From positions 1 through 20,684 of the forward strand of contig JAMDCX010000101.1 in NCBI GenBank assembly GCA_023489375.1: a stretch of DNA of 20,684 bases, read 5' to 3'. The notes beneath the pieces are model-generated. The model did not search any database, was not told the DNA's origin, and saw only the letters and a program-made list of their open reading frames with translations. Positions 1 through 8,207 of the stretch are shown piece after piece. The position numbers and the translations under genes were made by a program. Origin of the DNA: Planctomycetota bacterium. Its GTDB lineage: Bacteria; Planctomycetota; Phycisphaerae; WQYP01. Position 1 is the stretch's first letter. Every line of letters starts with the position of its first letter.

Positions 1-895
1 TCATCGGGGATGGTGATGTTTTTATTTGCGGTTTCGATCCGGTGCGGCAGAAATAAGCCGCCGTTGAGGTAGCGGATATTGCCCAGGGCCTTGCGCGCAT
101 CAACCGAGCGTTTTTCTTCCGGTTTGGCGAAACCTTCAAAGAACAGCAACTGGAGAAACCGGCGGTAAAACTGGTTTGGGCTGGAGCGTTGGGATTCAGC
201 GAGTTTATGTTGCAGGTACAAAACATCGCCATCGCGGGAATTATTATTTTGGAAATCCAGAAAGCCTTTGCGCTGCAGGAAGTAAATAAACATCAGGCGG
301 TTCTTATAGCGTACCAGCGGCGATCATGCGGATCGGCGATGCCGGAGATCAGATCAACGAGATTATCATGGATGGCCTGAAATTCGGTAAAGAACCGTTT
401 GGTAACGCGCTGGACATCCAGAGCGGTTTTGATGCGGTCGGAAACTTCCATCAGGGCCACGCGGCCATCGGAATCAAATTCGGAAAGTTCAAAGACCATA
501 GCGCTGATTTTGCTGATAAACAGATCGCCGGGCTGGCCTCTGGTAAACAGATGTTCGCGGGACAGCGTTTTGCCGTCCTGGCGTTTGGCCCAGTGCCAGA
601 GGCTTTGGGTGCGGGCGGCATCAATAAAAATCAGCACGCATTCATATTGGATTTGCGATATTTCCCGATGGATGGCAGAACGGATTTTGGCATCGGGAAT
701 GGTTGGAGATTCTATTTCATAAACGCCCACGCCGGAAAGATCGGCGATCTGCCGGCGGGTAACGGCAATATCCTTGATATTCATGGCGACAGGATTGGGT
801 GAAGGTGGATTGGACCAACCCAATTGTTGCACAAATAACTGGCAGAATTTGAAATCATTAAGCAGATCACGGGCCTGCGTAAAAATCAGCGGCAT
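1..895 (-). pseudogene. Eco57I-type restriction-modification protein, N-terminal part, frameshifted and cut by the window edge
   Basis: The first 197 or so residues (895 down to about 305) resemble the N-terminal region of large type IIG-like proteins that join a nuclease-like domain to an N6-adenine methyltransferase: DFKFCQLFVQQLGW near the start, then VLIFIDAARTQSLWHW and RRWYA. The frame then closes at 293-295. The next frame carries on the same family from about 310 to the edge with NRLMFIYFLQRKGFLD and LNGGLFLPHRIE, so this is one gene with a frameshift near 305-319. The methyltransferase motifs (NPPY) would lie outside the window and are not seen. The start is backed by GGAG eight bases upstream of the ATG, inside the palindrome GGAGAATTCTCC. 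It lies downstream of, and in the same direction as, the helicase-HipA-HIRAN genes. Family assignment is from remembered motifs. The frameshift could be real or an assembly error. Confidence 0.75.
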
Positions 896-1219
896 GGAGA
901 ATTCTCCGACGTAGGAAGCCGCACGGTGGGCAGGTTAAATTGTTGGCGCGTTGCGGACATGCGGTGAATTATGCGGCATGATGGGCGGTTTGGGTAGTGG
1001 TGGCCGTTGATCATGGCGGATAAAACTGCGGGATGGCGTGCGGGCGCTATATACGTGTCACGCGCGGGCATCCCGGCTCGCCAGGCATCCCGGCTCGCCA
1101 GGACCCGCGGCTAAATTTGGGGTTGCGTTATACGCGGGCGCGAATTCCAGGGAAAATTGGGGGTGGGGTCATTTAGCGGGCGGCATTGGGCCGCGGCGTA
1201 TCTGTCGCGGGGCGTGGTG
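896..1219. other. Intergenic stretch between HIRAN gene and restriction-modification gene
   Basis: This 324-base stretch has no convincing gene. It holds a perfect 17-bp tandem duplication at 1068-1101 and GC-rich sequence. I found no clear promoter or T-run terminator, although the downstream minus-strand gene has a good ribosome binding site at its right edge. Confidence 0.5.
1068..1101. repeat. Perfect 17-bp tandem duplication
   Basis: The unit GCATCCCGGCTCGCCAG occurs at 1068-1084 and again at 1085-1101 without mismatch. It is noncoding and lies between the HIRAN gene and the restriction-modification gene. It is the smallest of four tandem duplications in the window. Confidence 0.95.
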
Positions 1220-2011
1220 TCATTCCGGGGAAAGATGGGTCGCCTCAGGCGAAATGGGCTGGTAGGATTTCCCCGCGAATGGGAGGTGCTCTGCCGGCCA
1301 GCATGTCTCCAGTCGGCAGAGCAGTCGCTGCTGCAATGGGATCGTCTGTGGATTGGCCTTAACTACGTGGCAGGAGATGTACTGGCATTGATTCCAGAGT
1401 TGTAATGCCTCCCCGAGAAGAAAGCCGGGCAGGTACCCGACTATGACGCGGTCATCGGATCGCAGCGCCAATGCACGCCCGTCATACTCATTCTGACAAT
1501 CATGCATGACGTAGAGGCGTTCGTTCGGTTGAAGTGTGGTGATCCGATCCAACGATGAATTTGCGAGATGGCTCAATCCATGGGCGAGGAAGTGCGTGCT
1601 GTATGGCTGCAAGTTTTCGCGTCGCACAGGACATTCGAATATCTCGAACGGATCCGTCACACGTCCACCGCCGGTCCGGATAAGAATATCCATCGGCGTA
1701 GCATGATCCGGCTCAAGCGCAAGACTTTGGATGAACCGGGAATAATCTGGTCGACTTGGCTGCATCACGCGGTTTTGAAAGAACGGGAACAGTTCATCGC
1801 TGCGATAAACCCGGTTAATGTCCGGAAAAGCCAATAGCGGCCCCAAGCCTTCGGCGAGCGCATCCTTAACTCCGCTTAAGAATACAAATTCGTACTCAGG
1901 CTGCTCCGGCCCCAGGCCGGAGATCAGACGACCCAGCGGAAGGTAGGCGCGGTCAGACGGCCTGCGCCAAGTGACGATCAGGGCTTGCAGTTGCTTACGT
2001 GCGGTAATCAT
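1220..2011 (-). CDS. HIRAN-domain protein
   Basis: About 263 residues, starting at the ATG at 2011. Residues 140-225 look like a HIRAN domain: an FLAHGLSHL strand, then ERLYVMHDCQNEYDGRALAL and the DRVIVGYLPGFL strand. HIRAN is a small beta-rich fold known from HLTF/Rad5-type remodellers, where it binds DNA ends; some bacteria have it as a stand-alone module. The N-terminal 130 residues (LFPFFQNRVMQPSRPDY, then DILIRTGGGRVTDPFEIF) look like a conserved partner region whose function I do not know. The start codon overlaps the stop of the upstream HipA-like gene (TGATG), so translation is probably coupled and the two likely act together. A TTG at 2014 is the alternative start. I am confident of the gene and fairly confident of the domain; its role in defence or stress is inferred. 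Confidence 0.8.
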   Translation of the reverse strand: MITARKQLQALIVTWRRPSDRAYLPLGRLISGLGPEQPEYEFVFLSGVKDALAEGLGPLLAFPDINRVYRSDELFPFFQNRVMQPSRPDYSRFIQSLALEPDHATPMDILIRTGGGRVTDPFEIFECPVRRENLQPYSTHFLAHGLSHLANSSLDRITTLQPNERLYVMHDCQNEYDGRALALRSDDRVIVGYLPGFLLGEALQLWNQCQYISCHVVKANPQTIPLQQRLLCRLETCWPAEHLPFAGKSYQPISPEATHLSPE

Positions 2012-2937
2012 CAATCTGATCCATACCTCAATAACCTATCCCTATTATATACCAGAAGTGCTGACGCAAAGCGACGCGCATTGATGGACATGCGCGATTC
2101 CGGAATCTGGCCGATAATCGTGGCGAAGTCATTCTCGTCAATGGCGGCAAGGTGTTTAAGCCAGAAATGCCGAGCCTCCTGGATTTCCGTTGTGGCATTC
2201 ACAAACGCTTCCAGTGGTGTAAGAGGTTTGGACGATTGGGGGTTCGGATAAATTTTAGAACGGCCTTTTTTGGCATAAAGCGCGATATTCCGGTTGCCGC
2301 TTCCTGAAAGGAATTCCCCGCGGGCGGCGTCCCTTAATTCCCGGCCAAGTGATGACGCATGGTCAAAAGAAGGGGCCAGGATGGCAAGACTGCCCGGCAG
2401 AATGGAGCGCGTAATCAAGCCCCAGTTTTCATGGTGGCGGTCGGTGTTGCCAATCAGGGCATCAAGCATCAGGTATCCAGCGAACTGATGCCACAAGGTT
2501 TTAATTACGCCGACGTCGAGGTCTCCTGATTCTTTGGAAACACTGTACCGGCTGAGAATATCCCGGACGGCAGGAATGCAATGCTGGCTTACCCTGTAAG
2601 AACTGTTGATCGGATAGCTTCCATTGTAGTAATCATTGAGCAACTCATTTCCATGTACCAGACGCTCACCCGCCAAGTCATCAGCAAAATTCTGCGCAAT
2701 CACTCCGGATTCTCCCGCGCACCGCGCCAAGTCAACATTTGCGCACTTGATCGCCAGCCGATGGCCAATTTCAGCGGCGATCTTCTCCGACCAATCCTCC
2801 CCATGGCCGAGGCGGTTGTACTTGAAAAGCCAGCGCCGGTGATGATACATCACCCAAAATTTTGCCTTGGTTCCCATCGGCTCGGACTTTTCGCCTCCGG
2901 GGTCTGATATCTCAATAACCGGATAGCTATCAACCAT
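2011..2937 (-). CDS. HipA-like serine/threonine kinase domain protein
   Basis: 308 residues. A kinase core of the HipA/CtkA type is visible: WLFKYNR with a likely ATP-binding Lys at residue 39, GEDWSEKIAAEIG at 46-58, the catalytic loop NTDRHHENWG at 164-173 (Asp166, Asn171), and SFDHASSLG at 190-198 with the metal-binding Asp192. It lacks the separate N-terminal domain of HipA toxins and has no HipB-like DNA-binding antitoxin beside it. It starts 1 bp after the helicase stop and ends inside the start of the HIRAN gene, so the three appear to be one transcript. The kinase fold is well supported. Its substrate is unknown; roles as a growth-arresting toxin or as a sensor kinase are both possible. 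The C-terminal 100 residues (MSINARRFASALL) have no motif I recognise. Confidence 0.85.
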   Translation of the reverse strand: MVDSYPVIEISDPGGEKSEPMGTKAKFWVMYHHRRWLFKYNRLGHGEDWSEKIAAEIGHRLAIKCANVDLARCAGESGVIAQNFADDLAGERLVHGNELLNDYYNGSYPINSSYRVSQHCIPAVRDILSRYSVSKESGDLDVGVIKTLWHQFAGYLMLDALIGNTDRHHENWGLITRSILPGSLAILAPSFDHASSLGRELRDAARGEFLSGSGNRNIALYAKKGRSKIYPNPQSSKPLTPLEAFVNATTEIQEARHFWLKHLAAIDENDFATIIGQIPESRMSINARRFASALLVYNRDRLLRYGSD

Positions 2938-2938
2938 A

Positions 2939-5900
2939 TTACACCCGTATCCCTAATGAGCAGATAATTGTCGGAGTCAGGTTGTTGGAAACTTCGATGA
3001 TATTGCACAACTGATTTTCCGCCCGCAGGTCGATGACCAGCTGTGCCAGAGCCTCATCATCGATGGTTTCCTTCATGCGCCGGAGTAATAAATCCTGCGC
3101 GGATTGTTTGAGCGGATACCGGTAAATGTCCTCCAGAACCTTATCCAGATCTGCCGGGCGGAAGAGGCTGTTGGCGGTGCGGGCGTGCAGGGCCTTAAGG
3201 CGGTCATAGAGTTTGCGGCGCACGCTCCGGCGGCCACCGAGCTGGCCCCCGGATTTATTTTGATCTCGAACGGCAATTTCCAGCGCTTTGCCGACCAGTT
3301 CATTGTGCTGCGGCACACGCGGTGCCGCCGGCGTATCCGGCTCGCATTGTGCGGCCTGGAGAATTTCCAACGGGGATTCAGTAACAATCCGCTGCCGGTG
3401 ATCCAGGAAAATCAGGGAATTGTTGCCCTGGCCGGTTTGGACAAAGGTGATAACACCCTCAGATGCGGCAGGTGCTCCGGCGGCGTTTGCGGATGGTTCC
3501 ACAGTGTTATCGGCAGAGCGCGTGGGCGCGATGTCCGCGGCGGCATTCGGGCTTGCAGAGTGCGGGCGTGTGGAGTAAATGACGTTGGGCAGCTCTTCAA
3601 TGGTTTGGGCCAATGCAGGGTTATCCTTCACCGCCTTTTGCCAGATTTGATAGGCATAAGAGGACAAGTCCACATCAGATTGATCTTCCTGCTCCAGAAT
3701 GCGGGAATTTTCATTGTACAGATTTTTGAACAGATCTAATTCCGCAATGGGATCGCCCTCAATGAGCATTTCATCTGCGCCGATAACTTCGCCTTCCTGC
3801 CGTTGCCGCTGGCGGATGCGCTGATGCAGGCGGATGATGCGTTCCACCCCATCCGCGGGCAGAAAGCTGTAACAGAGAATCTGTGGTGATTCCTGGCCGA
3901 TGCGATCCACGCGGCCCACGCGCTGAATAATGCGTATAAGCGCCCAGGGCAAATCATAATTGACGATAATGGCGCAATCCTGAAGATTCTGCCCTTCGCT
4001 TAATACATCCGTACTGATCAGCACTCGCAATTCATCCGCCGGAGCCAATTTTTTATCATTGCTTTTCGGGCTGAAGCGGTGGGCCAATGTGGTAGGGTTG
4101 TCGCTGTCCCCGGTAACGACCGCGAGATTGCGGATATCGGCCTGCTTGAGCTGTCGATACAAATAATTGGCGGTATCGGCAAACTGGGTGAAGATCAGCA
4201 CTTTTTCATGGGGATGTGATTTTAGTAATAGATGGATCAACTCCCGGATTTTATTATCCCGGCGCGGATTCCATTCTCCAATGGCCGCGCGAACTTGTTC
4301 CAAGGCGGTAATATCCTGTTGCAGATGTTCCGCCAGGGAAGGCTCAAAAAAGGCCGCCGGCAGCCAGCGGTAGCGGTTGTTGGCCTTGAAGCGGCCATAC
4401 AATTCGACGATTTCAGCTGTAGAATCTCCACCGGGAATAGCGCTTTCGGCTGATTCATCGGCCAAATCCAATAGAGCATCGGCGTCGTTGATGCCGGTTT
4501 CAAAAATGGCAGCATCGCTGGAACCGATAGGGACATCGAGTCCCTTTTGCAGCGCGTACAACGACACTTTATCACGTAAAATGTGCCGTTCCATGGTCAA
4601 TTCAAAGGCAGCTCCGCTGCTTTCCAGCCGTTTGAATAAGCCGGTGCGGCAAAAGCCGATGAGATGTTTTCCGGCGCGGGAAAGATCCCGGACCAGTTCC
4701 TCATGTGCTTTGGTGCTGTCGGGACGGTACAGCGGCGCTTTGACATAGTTGCCCAGACCATAGCGGGGCAGATGAAGAGAATTGATGGCGTTGACGATAT
4801 CATCAGCAAACATGCGGGCGTATTGATCATGCGGGTCTTTTTCATGGATGGCAAATGTAACGCTTTTGGGGATGCGATCCGGAAAATAGGACCGCCCTCC
4901 GCCGGTGAATTGCAGATAGGGACGGACGTTTTCCGGATCCATGCGGGCATAATTTTGTTTAATCCAACCGCGCGTGCGGCGAATCAGGAATTGATCCATG
5001 AGAATGCGCCAGTCTTCCGCCAGATCGCTTTTTTCAAACGCGACAATGGTGTGCGGATCAGCCTGGGTCTGGGCGGAAAGAGCCTCCAACCCGCGCGTGC
5101 GGATAAAATGTTCGGGGCGCACGGGAAGCTGGGCTTCCGGATCAAGAAACAGCCGCAACTGGCTGGATAAATCCAGCAGGGTTTTGTTGTAGGGTGTGGC
5201 GGTCAGCAGAATGACCTGGCTGCCGTTACGCTCAATGTAATCGCGGATGGCTTTGTAAGCGGCGGTTTCACGATTGCGCAGATTATGGCTTTCATCAATG
5301 AGCACGGTGCGGAAACGCTTTTCATCCTTTAACAGCCGGTGCGCCAGGCTTAACGGGATAACTTTGGCGTTGACGGCATAACGGAGGCGGTAGTCATCCC
5401 ACATGGTGACCAGATTTTTCGGGCAGATAATAAGTGTTTCATGATTTTTCTGTTCCTGGAGAACTTTGGCGATCGCCGAGCCGACCAGTGTTTTTCCCAG
5501 GCCCACCACATCCCCGATCATCACGCCATCATGCCGTTCAATAATGCGCACGGCCATCTTTACCGCCGCGATTTGAAAGTCCAGCAACTTCCTGCCGAAC
5601 TCATCGGGAATATCATATTCTTCCTCGCTGAGACGCGCATCGGCGGAAAGGTGGTAGGCCATTTTCAGATAAATGTGGTAAGGAGGCGGCTGGATGTCCC
5701 GCGCCCAGCTGCTTTCAATAATGGCCACCAATTCCTGGGATATGTCCACGCAAAACTGGTCATACCACCGATCTTCAAACCAATGGGCCAATTTATCCCA
5801 GGCGTCCGCATCGGTGATATCCACATTTAATTCACCCTGCTTTGAAAGTCCCGCCATGGTTAAATTACTGCTGCCCAGATAACCGATTTTGGGATTCAAT

Positions 5901-6349
5901 TCATCATGGCGTTGCAGCAGATAGAGTTTGGCGTGCAGGGGATGTCGCAAAAACAGTTTGACCTTTAATTTACCGGCGCGGATTTGCCGGGCCAGGCGGC
6001 GCAGACCGGCTTCATCGGCATCGGTGGGCGCGCCGAGTGTTAATTGATTACGAAATTCCTCCGCCAGTTTTTTCACCCACCTTTTGGCGCTACTGTTGTC
6101 GATTTCACTGCCTGTGCCGGGCAGGGTTGCGGTGAGCAGCAGTTGTTCTTCCGTCGGGCGGTGCATGCCCACCAGCAACCGGCAGCAATTGCCATCTCCA
6201 CCGGACCATTGTTCAACGTACTGATCTATATACCGCCAGCCACGGAGATTGAAATAGCCCACGCAGAAATCCGCGCGTTGGGAAACTTCCATCGCTTTTT
6301 GCAGCGTCGGCAAAAATTCCAGTTCTATATTGTCAAATATCCGCGGCAC
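2939..6349 (-). CDS. PLD-nuclease / SNF2-family helicase fusion
   Basis: About 1136 residues from a GTG start at 6349, chosen because AGGG lies about nine bases upstream and the protein then begins with the family-like PRIFDNIELEFLPTL. A GTG at 6406 is in frame but adds 19 unlikely residues. Residues 1-230 form a phospholipase D-like domain with HAKLYLL (139-145) and GSSNLT (159-164). The SNF2 motor follows: GDVVGLGKT (279-287), DESH (352-355), LTATP (382-386), then STDVLSEGQNLQD and QRVGRVDRIGQ (809-819). The last 300 residues include an Ala/Pro-rich linker near 930-965 and a tail I cannot assign. Such proteins are typical of phage-defence islands, where the PLD part may cut nucleic acid moved by the motor; here that is an inference. 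First gene of a tight three-gene minus-strand operon. Confidence 0.92.
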   Translation of the reverse strand: MPRIFDNIELEFLPTLQKAMEVSQRADFCVGYFNLRGWRYIDQYVEQWSGGDGNCCRLLVGMHRPTEEQLLLTATLPGTGSEIDNSSAKRWVKKLAEEFRNQLTLGAPTDADEAGLRRLARQIRAGKLKVKLFLRHPLHAKLYLLQRHDELNPKIGYLGSSNLTMAGLSKQGELNVDITDADAWDKLAHWFEDRWYDQFCVDISQELVAIIESSWARDIQPPPYHIYLKMAYHLSADARLSEEEYDIPDEFGRKLLDFQIAAVKMAVRIIERHDGVMIGDVVGLGKTLVGSAIAKVLQEQKNHETLIICPKNLVTMWDDYRLRYAVNAKVIPLSLAHRLLKDEKRFRTVLIDESHNLRNRETAAYKAIRDYIERNGSQVILLTATPYNKTLLDLSSQLRLFLDPEAQLPVRPEHFIRTRGLEALSAQTQADPHTIVAFEKSDLAEDWRILMDQFLIRRTRGWIKQNYARMDPENVRPYLQFTGGGRSYFPDRIPKSVTFAIHEKDPHDQYARMFADDIVNAINSLHLPRYGLGNYVKAPLYRPDSTKAHEELVRDLSRAGKHLIGFCRTGLFKRLESSGAAFELTMERHILRDKVSLYALQKGLDVPIGSSDAAIFETGINDADALLDLADESAESAIPGGDSTAEIVELYGRFKANNRYRWLPAAFFEPSLAEHLQQDITALEQVRAAIGEWNPRRDNKIRELIHLLLKSHPHEKVLIFTQFADTANYLYRQLKQADIRNLAVVTGDSDNPTTLAHRFSPKSNDKKLAPADELRVLISTDVLSEGQNLQDCAIIVNYDLPWALIRIIQRVGRVDRIGQESPQILCYSFLPADGVERIIRLHQRIRQRQRQEGEVIGADEMLIEGDPIAELDLFKNLYNENSRILEQEDQSDVDLSSYAYQIWQKAVKDNPALAQTIEELPNVIYSTRPHSASPNAAADIAPTRSADNTVEPSANAAGAPAASEGVITFVQTGQGNNSLIFLDHRQRIVTESPLEILQAAQCEPDTPAAPRVPQHNELVGKALEIAVRDQNKSGGQLGGRRSVRRKLYDRLKALHARTANSLFRPADLDKVLEDIYRYPLKQSAQDLLLRRMKETIDDEALAQLVIDLRAENQLCNIIEVSNNLTPTIICSLGIRV

Positions 6350-6432
6350 TTTGATTATCCCTGTAAGATACGAGGTTGTACGGCCACATTTAATAGTCCA
6401 CGGCACAGAAATTCTCTTCTATGCGCACAGGG

Positions 6433-6461
6433 ATGTTATTCCGATTCTCAAAAGTAAGCAA
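6433..6461 (-). promoter_or_regulatory. Possible promoter for the defence operon
   Basis: On the minus strand TTGCTT (6461-6456) and TAACAT (6438-6433) are 17 bases apart, upstream of the helicase start at 6349. The match to consensus is only partial (3/6 and 4/6), so this is a weak call. Confidence 0.3.
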
Positions 6462-6708
6462 TCGCCCGCCTTGAAACCATTGGCCTTATCGTTCTGTAGT
6501 CCTCCCGCGTGACAATAATGCCGCCGGCGAACCACAAGCGCTGACTTCCAAATACCAAAAGGTCATAGCCGTGGATGAAAAATGTAAACATCATTATGCG
6601 TACATTATCATGCCCGAGAGCACCTGAAACGTCCGTGCCAATCCTGGTTTTCATCACGCTCCTGTACATCCGGGCGGGCATTATTTTCAAAAGCCTCCCG
6701 TCGGGTAC

Positions 6709-6737
6709 TTGGTATTGCAGTCAATACACCATAAAAT
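6709..6737 (+). promoter_or_regulatory. Probable sigma70-type promoter for the ketosynthase pair
   Basis: TTGGTA at 6709-6714 and TAAAAT at 6732-6737 are separated by 17 bases. This would give a leader of about 65 bases before the start at 6807. Confidence 0.5.
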
Positions 6738-6806
6738 TCATCATTGCGCGGGCTGGGACAGGCTTACCGCCCGGACTGGAAAACGGTTACTTGATGCGGA
6801 GAATTC

Positions 6807-8150
6807 ATGCGGCGCGTCGTCATTACTGGAATTGGAGCGGTCAGTCCGCACGGTTTAACGATCACCGATTTATGGAATGGCCTTACCGCCATGAGGTCCG
6901 GCCTGGCGCTGCTATCAGCGTTTGATCCGGCGGCCTTCCCCAGCCGGGTTTCCGGGCAGGTACCGAGCTTCAAAACTACAGAGTTTGTCCCCAAAAGTTA
7001 CCGCAAGGCCACAAAAATCATGGCTCGTGATATTGAATTAGCAGTGGTGGCCGCGGATGCGGCGGTGCGCGATGCCCATCTGGCCACCCGCGGCGTGCTG
7101 GAAACCTTCGGTGGAAAAAAGCCGGACGATTCCTGGTTTGAAACAGATCCGCGTCGGCTGGGCTGTAACATCGGGGCGGGTTTAATCTGTGCCGATCTTA
7201 ATGAATTGACCACCGCCATGGCTCAGGCCAGGATGGAAGATGGCGGGTTAAGCCTGGAAAAATGGGGACGCTCCAAGGACCCTGCCAAACCCAGCGGAAT
7301 GGACCTGCTTACACCGCTGTGGCTGTTGAAATATCTGCCCAATATGCTGGCTTGCCATGTCAGCATTATTCACGATGCGCAGGGGCCGTCCAATACCATC
7401 ACCTGCCAGCAGGCTTCGGCGGGCCTGGCGTTAACCGAAGCCTGCCGGACGATTCAACGCGGTCAGGCCGATATGGCCCTGGTCGGGGGTTGCGAAACCA
7501 TGGTCCATCCCATGGGCATGATGCGCTGGACACTGTTGAAGCGCCTGACCACGTCGGGTAATGAAAATCCGGCGGCAGCATGTCGCCCCCTGGATCAGAC
7601 CGCGTCGGGGACGGTCCTGGCCGAGGGCGGCAGCGTGCTGATTATTGAAGAGTTGGAACAGGCGCAAAAAAGGCGGGCCAAAATTTATGCCGAAGTGGTG
7701 GGCCTCGGAGCGTCTTCCAGCGCCCGGGGAATAGCCGGACCTGATCCGGCCGGTGAAGCGATGGCCATGGCCATGCGGAAGGCATTGCGCAATGCCGGTA
7801 TTAGCGCCGCGGACGTGCAGATGGTTCTGCCATGCGCGTACGCCATCCCCGCGCATGATCAGGCGGAAGCGGCAGCGTTAAAGAGTGTATTTGGTTCGCA
7901 CCAACCGGAAATCGTGCCGATTCGCGGCGGGATCGGAGATGCGGGGGCAGGTACACAAGCCCTGGATTTAGCGGCGGCGGCCATGGCTTTGCGTGAACAG
8001 ATCATTCCGGGCGCGGTAAACTGCCCGCATCCGATTGCCGCGTTAAACGTGCCACAACAGACCCATCCCGCTGTAATTAACCATCTGCTGATCAACACCG
8101 GTTCTATCGCCGGTCAGAATTCCGCGGTGGTGTTACGCCGGTATTATTAA
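6807..8150 (+). CDS. Chain-length-factor-like ketosynthase homologue (catalytically dead KS)
   Basis: 447 residues with the FabF/KS fold throughout (RRVVITGIGAVSPHG at the start, GQADMALVGGCETMVHP, PLDQTASGTVLAEGGSVLIIEE). The active-site Cys expected seven residues after GPS is Gln202 (GPSNTITCQQASAG). The first catalytic His motif (NAHGT in active enzymes) reads LPCAYAIP, and the Lys/His motif (KSMMGH) is replaced by RGGIGDAG. Gln at the Cys position is the hallmark of chain-length factors (KS-beta) of type II polyketide and related systems, so this is probably the non-condensing half of a heterodimer with the KS encoded 57 bases downstream. GGAG five bases before the ATG supports the start. 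The product is unknown; a specialised fatty acid or polyene is possible. Confidence 0.85.
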   Translation: MRRVVITGIGAVSPHGLTITDLWNGLTAMRSGLALLSAFDPAAFPSRVSGQVPSFKTTEFVPKSYRKATKIMARDIELAVVAADAAVRDAHLATRGVLETFGGKKPDDSWFETDPRRLGCNIGAGLICADLNELTTAMAQARMEDGGLSLEKWGRSKDPAKPSGMDLLTPLWLLKYLPNMLACHVSIIHDAQGPSNTITCQQASAGLALTEACRTIQRGQADMALVGGCETMVHPMGMMRWTLLKRLTTSGNENPAAACRPLDQTASGTVLAEGGSVLIIEELEQAQKRRAKIYAEVVGLGASSSARGIAGPDPAGEAMAMAMRKALRNAGISAADVQMVLPCAYAIPAHDQAEAAALKSVFGSHQPEIVPIRGGIGDAGAGTQALDLAAAAMALREQIIPGAVNCPHPIAALNVPQQTHPAVINHLLINTGSIAGQNSAVVLRRYY

Positions 8151-8174
8151 GTGAGAAAAAGATCATCTTAAACC

Positions 8175-8190
8175 GCGGGTGAAAACCCGC
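8175..8190 (+). promoter_or_regulatory. Hairpin in the CLF-KS spacer
   Basis: GCGGGT-GAAA-ACCCGC forms a perfect 6-bp stem with a GAAA tetraloop, nine bases before the GGAG of the next gene. There is no T-run, so it is not a clear terminator. It could stabilise mRNA or set the ratio of the two subunits. Confidence 0.45.
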
Positions 8191-8207
8191 CGCAAATTGG
8201 AGCCATT

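Larger units (their letters stand above)
6350..6806. other. Divergent intergenic region between defence island and ketosynthase operon
   Basis: This stretch of 457 bases separates two divergent operons. I see no convincing gene. It contains a fair sigma70-type promoter facing right (6709-6737) and a weaker one facing left (6433-6461). Confidence 0.5.

Noticed and set aside
2011..2937. Classical HipBA toxin-antitoxin locus
   Set aside because: There is no HipB-like helix-turn-helix gene, and the kinase lacks the HipA N-terminal domain; the partner is a HIRAN protein.
3104..3739. 211-residue plus-strand open frame opposite the helicase
   Set aside because: It lies wholly antisense to the well-supported helicase C-terminal part and has no ribosome binding site or domain.
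6350..6406. Upstream GTG at 6406 as the helicase start
   Set aside because: The GTG at 6349 has a Shine-Dalgarno sequence and gives a family-like N-terminus; the 19 extra residues look untranslated.
6517..6530. Partial match to the element hairpin (GCCGCCGGC)
   Set aside because: The second arm is absent and the flanks do not match the elements.
6448..6690. 80-residue minus-strand open frame upstream of the helicase
   Set aside because: It starts with TTG, has no recognisable domain and lies across the intergenic region where the operon promoter is expected.
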